DNA of 8,820 nucleotides, from contig JANXUN010000484.1 of NCBI GenBank assembly GCA_025356185.1, forward strand, positions 1-8,820, read 5' to 3'. This document shows positions 1-6,401 of this stretch, piece after piece. Below the pieces are notes generated by a model. That model did not search any database, had not been told where the DNA came from, and saw nothing but the letters and a program-made list of their open reading frames with translations. The DNA is from Gemmatimonadaceae bacterium. Its GTDB lineage: Bacteria; Gemmatimonadota; Gemmatimonadetes; Gemmatimonadales; Gemmatimonadaceae. The translations under genes were made by a program, and so were the position numbers. Numbering within the stretch: position 1 is the stretch's first letter; each line of letters begins with the position of its first letter.

Positions 1-1305
1 TTTTCCGATTGACGAATCGGGATGGTTGATATCAAATCCGCACGATAACAAGCACTCAAGAACCTTTGTATCGTCGCGTTCCGCCGCGCGGTACAGCGCA
101 TCGTAATGCTCATGGCGAAGGTCGCGTGTGGTCGAGGGGCCGCGATGCAGTAATGCACGCGCGGTCTCTGCGTCACCAGCACTGCACGCCGACACGAGCG
201 CATCGATTTCGGACAACGAGGTTTTCACGCCGCGCAGCGCGAGCCACTCGGCAACGGTATGATTGCCCGCGAGCATGGCGACGGCGTACGGAGATCGTCC
301 GTCGTCGCGGGCGCGCTCAAGATCTGCGCCGCGCGACGCTAGTGCAATCGCAACATCAACGCCCCAACTGCGCGCGACCGCATGCATCGGCGATTCGCCG
401 TTATTCGCGCACACGGGATCTGCGTCTGCGCCCTGTGCAAGCAGCCAGAAGATGGCCGACGTTGAGCCCGCCCACGACAACGCGGCATACAGTGCCGGCG
501 AATTGTCTGTCGGCCATGTCTGCTCAAGTGACGCGCCGTGTGCGCGCATCAACTGCAGCGTCGCCACGTCGCCTGCACCGATGGCGAGTGTCCAGGTAAT
601 ACCATCGTCGGCCACTGCTCCAGCGCGCAACAACACGTGGGCAAGCGCGGGATTTCGCGACTCGCGCGTAGCTCCCCAGAGCACCGGTCGACGTACACCG
701 TGATGTTCCCATGGAAACCGCAAATTTGGATCTGCGCCATTCGCGAGCAGCAACTCGGCGATCTGCGCTTGTCCGGCTCTACGCGCAGTAATATCTGATG
801 CCTCGTTCGACGCGGAGCAATGACAGATGTACAACAGGGGTTCCCAGCTGCGCGGCCCGGTTGCCGTAACGGCACGGGACGCGTCGCCTACTAGTTCCGC
901 GCGTATGCGTTGTACGTCGCCCAACAACAACGCTGTTTCAAAACTGGCGCTGCGAATCGCAGGAAACTGTGTGAGCAGTCGCTCTGCTTTATCAGCGCGG
1001 CCCGAAGTCGACGCGTGAACAAACGCATCGACGGCAGCAGCGAGCGACAGCGCGTGCTCGTCGATGTGATCGCGCAGTGCGCTCCAGGATGCGAAGCCAT
1101 ACTCGCGGGCGATGACCGATTGCGCGTCGTGCAAGCCAAGCGCTCCGGCCTGCACTGAACTGATCGTGCGGCCTGCCAAGGACGGCAGGATGGTAAATCG
1201 CATCAGCGCATCGTGATGGCCTTTGCGGGCGTCGCGAAGCAATTCCTTCGATTGAATTTTAAGCTGATCAATACTCGGGTGTGCAGGCAACTGCTTGCGT
1301 GACAT
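1..1305 (-). CDS. Ankyrin-repeat protein, 3' end beyond window
   Basis: An uninterrupted frame of 435 codons runs from the ATG at 1305 to the left edge without a stop, so the C-terminus is missing. The start is preceded by GGAG at 1311-1314 with a 5-base spacer. Residues 6-82 form a helical module (LPAHPSIDQLK near the start, then LHDAQSVIAREYGFASW at about 58-74) that I recall at the front of many ankyrin proteins from Acidobacteriota and Gemmatimonadota. From about residue 90 onward come degenerate ankyrin repeats, recognisable by units such as 'AELLLANGADPN' (183-194), 'AHVLLRAGA' (222-230), 'WLLAQGADADP' (287-297) with 'NNGESPMHAVA' (301-311), 'ASRGADLERARDDGRSPY' (323-340) and 'CLLSCGFDIN' (418-427). 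No signal peptide is seen, so it is probably cytosolic and acts by protein binding; its partner cannot be told. It lies 161 bases after the decarboxylase gene and probably has its own promoter. The ankyrin call is firm, the function is open. Confidence 0.88.
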   Translation of the reverse strand, partial: MSRKQLPAHPSIDQLKIQSKELLRDARKGHHDALMRFTILPSLAGRTISSVQAGALGLHDAQSVIAREYGFASWSALRDHIDEHALSLAAAVDAFVHASTSGRADKAERLLTQFPAIRSASFETALLLGDVQRIRAELVGDASRAVTATGPRSWEPLLYICHCSASNEASDITARRAGQAQIAELLLANGADPNLRFPWEHHGVRRPVLWGATRESRNPALAHVLLRAGAVADDGITWTLAIGAGDVATLQLMRAHGASLEQTWPTDNSPALYAALSWAGSTSAIFWLLAQGADADPVCANNGESPMHAVARSWGVDVAIALASRGADLERARDDGRSPYAVAMLAGNHTVAEWLALRGVKTSLSEIDALVSACSAGDAETARALLHRGPSTTRDLRHEHYDALYRAAERDDTKVLECLLSCGFDINHPDSSIGK

Positions 1306-1466
1306 ACAGACTCCATGCCGAATGCCAGCGGTCCGCAAGCCGGCCAGCACGGAGTGCCGAACGACGCATAAATATTCGACGGGAAGACTCAGTCATTCGC
1401 GCGGACCCGCGGGCGCCCCGAGCGCACAATCCAATAATGCGCGCAAGCAAACCAAGCCGCAAGCCG
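1306..1466 (-). promoter_or_regulatory. Intergenic spacer upstream of the ankyrin gene
   Basis: This 161-base gap separates the decarboxylase stop from the ankyrin start and probably holds the promoter of the ankyrin gene. The only AT-rich patch is a TATTTA (minus strand) at 1369-1374, about 64 bases before the ATG, which could be a -10 element; no good -35 stands at the right distance. On the decarboxylase side there are GC-rich short inverted repeats but no U-tract, so no intrinsic terminator can be called. Read-through from the upstream genes is therefore possible. Confidence 0.3.
1311..1314 (-). promoter_or_regulatory. Shine-Dalgarno of the ankyrin gene
   Basis: GGAG on the minus strand stands 5 bases before the ATG at 1305. 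It supports this start for the ankyrin protein and shows that this gene is translated independently of the genes before it. Confidence 0.7.
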
Positions 1467-2933
1467 TCAGCCCGCGACCGCCGTTGCCGCAGCCCGCAGT
1501 TCGCTCCACACCTGCTCGATGTGCGAACGATCCGTGCGGATGTTTCCAATCGCCAATCGCAACGTGTACTTGCCGTTGAGTTTGGTGTGCGACAGATACG
1601 CGCGCCCTTCGGCATTCACGCGCTCCATAATTGCGGCATTCATACTGGCGATCGCATCTTCGCTCGCATGCGCCGGCGCGTAGCGAAAACACACCAGTGA
1701 CAGCGGCACCGGCGCGGTGAGCTCCCACCCGCCTTCAAAGTGCACCATGCCCGCAAAGTCACGCGCGAGTTCGCAATGAAAGCGAATACGCTCGGCGAGA
1801 CCGTCGGCGCCGAACGCGCGCAGCACCATCCACAATTTGAGCGCGCGAAAGCGCCGTCCCAACTGAATACCGTAGTCCATCAAGTTCACGACCTGATCTT
1901 GGTCTTTGGTGACCAGATACTCGGGCAACAGTGCAAACGCTTGACGCAGTGCATCGGGGCGCTTGGTGTACAGCACCGAGCAATCGACCGGCGTGAACAA
2001 CCACTTATGCGGATTCACCACCATCGAGTCGGCGCCTTCAACGCCGTCTAACAGATAGCGCAGCTCTGGGACGATCGCCGCGGGGCCTGCGTAGGCCGTG
2101 TCAACGTGCACCCAGCAATCGAATTCTTTGGCGATACGTACGATCTCTGGAACTGGATCCACGCTTGTCGTACTTGTCGTTCCGATGCACGGCACGACGG
2201 CCATCGGCAGATGTCCGAGAGCGAGATCGGTGGCGATCGCTTCTCGCAATGCCTCGGGGCGCATACGAAAGTGTTCGTCGGCGGGAATCTTGATGAGATT
2301 GTCGTGTCCCAACCCGAGCGCGATCACGGCTTTATCGATCGACGAGTGCGCGTGTTCGCTGCAGTACACACGCAACGTCGGCAAATCGTGTCGCGCTGCC
2401 ATGCCGCGTGCGCGGATATCCAGACCAAGCGCTTCACGCGCGGCCGCGAGTGCGTAAAACGTGCTGACACTCGCGGTATCGGTGATTTGTCCAAACCAAC
2501 CGTCCTGCAATCCCATCAGCTGACGCAACCAATCCAGTGTGACCTGTTCCAGTTCAGTCGCCGCGGGACTTGTGATCCACATCATCGCGTTGGCATTAAG
2601 CCCCGCCGTGAGCAGTTCGCCGAGGATGCCTGGATACGTCGACGAATTCGCGAAGTACGCAAAGAACGACGGATGATTCCAGTGCGTGATGCCCGGAAGA
2701 ATGATGCGCTCAAAGTCTGCCATCATGTCTGCGAGCGGCTCGCCGTGTTTCGGTGGCGACGCAGGCAATGCGCTCGTCACATCACCCGGCCGCGCGCGAC
2801 TGCGTACGGGAACGCGCTCCGGGTGTTCGAGATAGTCGGCGATCCAATCAACCGCCGCGTGAGCGGCGGCGCGAAACTCCTCGGGCGACAGATCGCCGGG
2901 ACGCGACGATTGCGGTGTGGGCACAGTAGTCAT
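1467..2933 (-). CDS. Group II PLP-dependent aromatic-L-amino-acid decarboxylase
   Basis: The product (488 residues from the ATG at 2933) has the length and all landmarks of the aromatic amino acid decarboxylase family, which turns Trp, Tyr, Phe or DOPA into the amine plus CO2 in the cytosol. Numbering from this ATG: HPSFFAYFANSSTYPG near 87-102 is the substrate loop; 'SEHAHSS' carries the pyridoxal-stacking His at 196; 'VHVDTAYAG' carries Asp278, which pairs with the pyridine N; 'NPHKW' carries the Schiff-base Lys310; Tyr339 aligns by spacing with catalytic Tyr332 of human DDC; and 'QLGRRF' carries Gly359 at a position linked in plants to indolic substrates. Tyr339 and His196 argue for a decarboxylase and against an aldehyde synthase. 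A TTG two codons upstream (2939) is an alternative start; neither start has a clear Shine-Dalgarno sequence. It lies 30 bases after the phosphatase gene, probably in the same transcript. The exact substrate is not certain. Confidence 0.92.
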   Translation of the reverse strand: MTTVPTPQSSRPGDLSPEEFRAAAHAAVDWIADYLEHPERVPVRSRARPGDVTSALPASPPKHGEPLADMMADFERIILPGITHWNHPSFFAYFANSSTYPGILGELLTAGLNANAMMWITSPAATELEQVTLDWLRQLMGLQDGWFGQITDTASVSTFYALAAAREALGLDIRARGMAARHDLPTLRVYCSEHAHSSIDKAVIALGLGHDNLIKIPADEHFRMRPEALREAIATDLALGHLPMAVVPCIGTTSTTSVDPVPEIVRIAKEFDCWVHVDTAYAGPAAIVPELRYLLDGVEGADSMVVNPHKWLFTPVDCSVLYTKRPDALRQAFALLPEYLVTKDQDQVVNLMDYGIQLGRRFRALKLWMVLRAFGADGLAERIRFHCELARDFAGMVHFEGGWELTAPVPLSLVCFRYAPAHASEDAIASMNAAIMERVNAEGRAYLSHTKLNGKYTLRLAIGNIRTDRSHIEQVWSELRAAATAVAG

Positions 2934-2963
2934 GCCCAAAATTTAACGCGTCAGCGCGCTAAG

Positions 2964-3836
2964 CTACCCTTGGTCGCGCATCATCGCGCGACCGACGATG
3001 ATCGTAATATTGTCAGAGCCACCCGCAGCGAGCGCATCGGCCAGCAACGTTTCGCACACCTGCTTTGACGACGTCATCGTGCGTAAACGTTCGGCGATCT
3101 GTTCATCGGTGAGATGTTTGGTGAGTCCATCGCTACACATCAAATGCACGTTGTGCCAATCGGCGCGTAAGCGTGTCACCACGGGTGTCGTGGTTTGACC
3201 GCCAATCGCACTGGACAGTACGTTCGCCAAGCGGGATTTCTCAGCGACGGCGCGCGTGAACACCCCCTGATCGACCAAATCTTGCGCGAGCGTCTGGTCG
3301 CGCGTGATCTGCGTGAGCGCATCGTCGCGAAACAGGTAGTACCGTGAGTCGCCGACTTGCAGCAGGTAATACCATGGCCACACGCCAAGAAACAACGTGA
3401 GTGTAGTGGCCATCGAGCGGCCATCCGCTTCACGCTCCGCACGCTCGAGCACCGCTTCATGACTCTTCATCGCCGCCGACTGCAATTCTTCGATGAAGAT
3501 TTCTTGGGTTGCTTCGCCATGCTCATAGCAGTGCATGCTGGCGCCGACATACTGCATCGCAATTTCGAGCGCCGTCGCGCTGGCTTTTTCCCCGCCGACC
3601 GATCCGCCCACGCCGTCGGCGATCATCGCCAAAAACGCGATGCGCTGATCGTGCACTTCCAATCGCGCCGCATCGGGAAGACTCGTTTGCAACACAGTGA
3701 CATGTCGGCGCACGTTGGCCAACAGAAAATGATCCTGATTGTTGCGACGCTCTTTGCCGATGTCTGTTAGTCCGTACACGTCGAGTTCATCGTCGCGTGG
3801 ACGTCGATTCGTATCTGCCACGTTGGTATCGGTCAT
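2964..3836 (-). CDS. PP2C-family serine/threonine protein phosphatase
   Basis: This 290-residue protein is a single PP2C (PPM) domain that removes phosphate from Ser/Thr using two Mn2+ or Mg2+ ions. The motifs are in order: 'GLTDIGKERRNNQD' (22-35) with the phosphate-binding Arg and the NQD acidic residue; 'ADGVGG' (73-78) with metal ligand Asp74; 'GDSRYY' (162-167); 'LSSAIGG' (207-213); 'CSDGLTKHL' (234-242) with Asp236; and 'GGSDNITIIV' (272-281) with Asp275. All metal ligands are present, so it should be active. No signal peptide or membrane segment is seen, and there is no sensor or kinase domain, so it is cytosolic and stand-alone, as in the bacterial PstP/Stp type. Its ATG overlaps the stop of the amidohydrolase gene (ATGA, 3833-3836) and no Shine-Dalgarno sequence is visible, so its translation is probably coupled. 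No partner Ser/Thr kinase lies in the window. Confidence 0.93.
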   Translation of the reverse strand: MTDTNVADTNRRPRDDELDVYGLTDIGKERRNNQDHFLLANVRRHVTVLQTSLPDAARLEVHDQRIAFLAMIADGVGGSVGGEKASATALEIAMQYVGASMHCYEHGEATQEIFIEELQSAAMKSHEAVLERAEREADGRSMATTLTLFLGVWPWYYLLQVGDSRYYLFRDDALTQITRDQTLAQDLVDQGVFTRAVAEKSRLANVLSSAIGGQTTTPVVTRLRADWHNVHLMCSDGLTKHLTDEQIAERLRTMTSSKQVCETLLADALAAGGSDNITIIVGRAMMRDQG

Positions 3837-5161
3837 GGAATTGGCTTTGGCGCGCCGCCAGAACGAAGAAAGTCCATCGCCATGTTACTCATCGCGCGCA
3901 CGCCGATAGGCAGGGCGCGATCATCGCCCTGAAACAGCGGCGAATGATTACTGGCGGCAGTCTTGAGATCGACGCCCGGCGGCGTCACGGACAAGTTAAA
4001 AAAGAATCCCGGTGCTTGTTCGGCGAATCGGGAAAAATCTTCGCCCGCCATCGAGACGCTTCCCTCGGACGCGCCCGCCGTACCGGCAACGCGCTTAAGC
4101 GTCGGGAAAAACTTGGCGACCATCGCCGCACTGTTCACGGTGACAGGATAGCCAACATCAATGTGAACATCTGCCGTGGCACCATGCGCGATCGCAATGT
4201 TTTCAGCGATACGTTTCATGCGTTCGTGAATCGTCGTGCGCATTTTCGCGTCAAACGTGCGAATCGTACCGATCATCCACACTGAATCGGGAATGATGTT
4301 TTCGCGCAGTCCGCCGTGAATGGCGCCCACCGTGACCACTGCAGGTGCGACCGTCAGATCCAGCTCGCGTGACACAATGGTTTGCAGCGCCGTGATGATT
4401 TCCGCGCTGACCACTATAGGGTCCACCGCTCTGGCCGGCATCGCGCCATGCCCCTGCTTGCCATGAACGACGATACGCCATCCGTCGGCGCTCGCATTCA
4501 ACGCGCCAGGTTTGTAATGCATCTCGCCAAGCACACCGGTGCCGACGTGCAGGCCAAATACACCGTCAACTCCTTTCATTACACCTGCATCAATCATCGG
4601 TTGCGCACCACCACGCGGTGGGACTTCTTCGGCCGGCTGAAATAAGAACTTCACCGTACCAGGCAGTCGATCCTTCAGTCCTGCCAATACTTCGGCCGTG
4701 CCCATCAACATCGCCGTGTGCATGTCATGGCCGCACGCGTGCATCACTCCAGTTTCTTGGCCGTTGTACACGGTGCGCACTGTCGACTTAAATGGCAGGT
4801 CCACCATCTCAGTCACGGGCAAGGCATCCATATCTGCCCGCAGCGCCACCGTTGGACCGGGCTTGGCTCCGTGCAGAATGCCAACGACGCCCGGGATGCC
4901 GCCTACGTTCTCCTGGACTTCGATGCCCAGTGACCTGAGATGCGCAGCGACAATTCCGGCCGTGCGTTTTTCTGCGTAGCCGAGCTCGGGGTGTTGATGA
5001 ATGTCGTGTCGCCACGCTGTGACTTTGTCGGCGATTGCTGCAGTGCGTCGATCGATTTCGGCGCTGAGTGCGGCATCCGCGATGACCGGTTGTGCAATCA
5101 GGGCAACCGAAGACGTGCACGTCAGGACAAGTGCACCAATGACAAGCTGCACGACGCGCAT
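3833..5161 (-). CDS. Exported M20D-family amidohydrolase (HipO/ILR1-like)
   Basis: This 442-residue protein belongs to the M20D metallo-hydrolases, which split N-acyl amino acids, hippurate or auxin-amino acid conjugates. An N-terminal hydrophobic stretch (about residues 3-24) is a Sec-type signal peptide, so the enzyme should act in the periplasm or outside. Visible motifs: 'HDIHQHPELGY' (52-62), 'DMDALP' (110-115), 'HACGHDMH' (141-148) with metal ligands Cys143 and His145, 'QPAEE' (175-179) with catalytic Glu178 and ligand Glu179, His205 in 'GLHVG', His238 in 'GKQGHGAMP' from the lid domain, 'AGEDFS' (372-377) and the last ligand His406 in 'NHSPLF'. The set is complete. The ATG at 5161 was chosen because AGGAG precedes it by 9 bases and a signal peptide begins there; a longer frame reaching 5224 would overlap the aminotransferase. 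It starts 1 base after the stop of that gene. The substrate is not determined. Confidence 0.93.
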   Translation of the reverse strand: MRVVQLVIGALVLTCTSSVALIAQPVIADAALSAEIDRRTAAIADKVTAWRHDIHQHPELGYAEKRTAGIVAAHLRSLGIEVQENVGGIPGVVGILHGAKPGPTVALRADMDALPVTEMVDLPFKSTVRTVYNGQETGVMHACGHDMHTAMLMGTAEVLAGLKDRLPGTVKFLFQPAEEVPPRGGAQPMIDAGVMKGVDGVFGLHVGTGVLGEMHYKPGALNASADGWRIVVHGKQGHGAMPARAVDPIVVSAEIITALQTIVSRELDLTVAPAVVTVGAIHGGLRENIIPDSVWMIGTIRTFDAKMRTTIHERMKRIAENIAIAHGATADVHIDVGYPVTVNSAAMVAKFFPTLKRVAGTAGASEGSVSMAGEDFSRFAEQAPGFFFNLSVTPPGVDLKTAASNHSPLFQGDDRALPIGVRAMSNMAMDFLRSGGAPKPIP

Positions 5162-5162
5162 G

Positions 5163-6401
5163 TTACGCCACTCCTGGTATGGGTCCACCGCACTTGCGAA
5201 TCGCTGCGGCAAATCGTGGTGCATCTAACTCGCGCAAGCCGCACACACCAACGCGCAATCCGTGCTCTGTGGGTACGACAAACACGCCTTCCTCCATCAG
5301 CCGATCACTCACGGCAAATGGGTCATCGGCGTCGATCATTATGAAAAATCCGCCGTCCCACGACTGTCCCGCTAACCCTTCTGCGCGGAGCGATGCATCC
5401 AGCGCAGTCGCCCGTCGTGTCAGTACCGCGCTCCAGTGAGCGTGTTCTTGCGCGAGTTGTGACTGCAGCGCACTGCTGGCGGCGACACGATTCATCACAC
5501 TCATAGGTGCGCGTGCACAATTGGAGTACGTACCGCGACAACTTGTGGACAGCGCATTGAACAGGGCGTGGTCCGTGCACCACGGAAATACCAACGCGCC
5601 GCCGCGCGCGCCGTATAGCGTGAACGCTTTGCTGATGCTTAACGTCGCACCAACCAATACTGACCCTTCTGCACCAAACGTGGCATAGTCGTCTAACGCC
5701 TCACGCACCGCGTGCTGGTCGCGCGCGTAATCGAGATACGCGAAGTCCAGCAACAAGGTGATCGGGCCGACGCTCGAAAGGTCGCGCAGCATCTGCATCA
5801 ATGCGTGGCGATTGGCTGCGCTGAGGCTACGACCCGTGGGATTGTGGCATGGATCGTTCAGCCACAACACCAATCGACCCTGCGCGCGTAAAATCTCTTC
5901 GGCCAGTTCGCTCCACGCATCGACATCAATCGCGCCATTCGGCGCGGGGTAGGGCGCGGTGTATAGGCCCACGCGATTCTCGAGCGCGAGCGTGGCATAC
6001 GGTCCCCAGTACGGCGACGCCGTGAGCAATCGATCGCCCGGCTGCAACAGATTGCGCAAACTCAACGCCAGCGCACCCGTGCCTCCTGGCGTCGCGACGC
6101 CCATTCCGTACGACGAGAGCGAAGGCCAATGCCGTTGCGTCAACGCCAACAAATACGCCGGATCGCCAGCGATCGGCGCATACGGTGCGATTTCCATCGG
6201 CGTGAGCTGTCGATACGTCTCCATGATCGTGCTGAGCGCGACCAGTTTCCCGTCGTCATCGAGCAGGGCACCAACCGTAGCGTTAATGACGGACGCGCCC
6301 GTGGCCGCGCGCTTCTGCGCCGCCGAATTCATCGTGAAGATGATGTCGGCGCCGTCGTATCCGCGCCGATCGGCGATCAGTTGCTCGACCTTTTGCTTCA
6401 T
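5163..6401 (-). CDS. Class I PLP-dependent aminotransferase (AspC/TyrB-like)
   Basis: This 412-residue cytosolic enzyme is a fold-type I aminotransferase that moves an amino group between an amino acid and a 2-oxo acid. Family residues are clear: 'GGTGAL' (106-111) for the PLP phosphate, 'YWGPY' (131-135) with the aromatic residue that stacks on PLP, 'CHNPTG' (185-190) with Asn187, 'LDFAYLDYA' with Asp219 and Tyr222, 'SISKAFTLYGARGG' (255-268) with Schiff-base Lys258 and Arg266, 'RGTYSN' (289-294), and Arg383 in 'LRVGV', the likely carboxylate-binding Arg. The 'HNPTG' and 'LYGAR' patterns favour subgroup Ia (aspartate/aromatic) over the Ib type. The ATG overlaps the stop of the upstream amidohydrolase by 4 bases (6398-6401); an AAAGG only 3 bases ahead is poorly spaced, so translation is likely coupled. 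The decarboxylase further on suggests aromatic substrates, but this is inference. Confidence 0.92.
   Translation of the reverse strand: MKQKVEQLIADRRGYDGADIIFTMNSAAQKRAATGASVINATVGALLDDDGKLVALSTIMETYRQLTPMEIAPYAPIAGDPAYLLALTQRHWPSLSSYGMGVATPGGTGALALSLRNLLQPGDRLLTASPYWGPYATLALENRVGLYTAPYPAPNGAIDVDAWSELAEEILRAQGRLVLWLNDPCHNPTGRSLSAANRHALMQMLRDLSSVGPITLLLDFAYLDYARDQHAVREALDDYATFGAEGSVLVGATLSISKAFTLYGARGGALVFPWCTDHALFNALSTSCRGTYSNCARAPMSVMNRVAASSALQSQLAQEHAHWSAVLTRRATALDASLRAEGLAGQSWDGGFFIMIDADDPFAVSDRLMEEGVFVVPTEHGLRVGVCGLRELDAPRFAAAIRKCGGPIPGVA
5171..5175 (-). promoter_or_regulatory. Shine-Dalgarno deciding the M20D start
   Basis: AGGAG on the minus strand lies 9 bases before the ATG at 5161, inside the last codons of the aminotransferase gene. 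It supports a start there, immediately at the signal peptide, and not at the earlier in-frame ATG at 5224. Confidence 0.75.

Noticed and set aside
1400..1466. GC-rich inverted repeats after the decarboxylase stop as an intrinsic terminator
   Set aside because: Stems are about 5 base pairs, loops are either too short or long, and no T-tract follows on the minus strand.
2106..3068. A 320-codon open frame on the plus strand opposite the decarboxylase gene
   Set aside because: It is antisense to a gene with clear PLP-decarboxylase motifs, shows no domain signature, is rich in Arg/His/Cys as typical for a shadow frame, and lacks a Shine-Dalgarno sequence.
5105..5140. Cys15 in the M20D signal region as a lipoprotein attachment site
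   Set aside because: The residues before the Cys (V-L-T) do not fit a lipobox, which needs a small residue such as Gly or Ala at -1; a standard Sec signal is more likely.
5162..5224. Longer start for the M20D amidohydrolase at 5224
   Set aside because: It adds 21 residues ahead of the signal peptide and overlaps the end of the aminotransferase gene; AGGAG supports the ATG at 5161.
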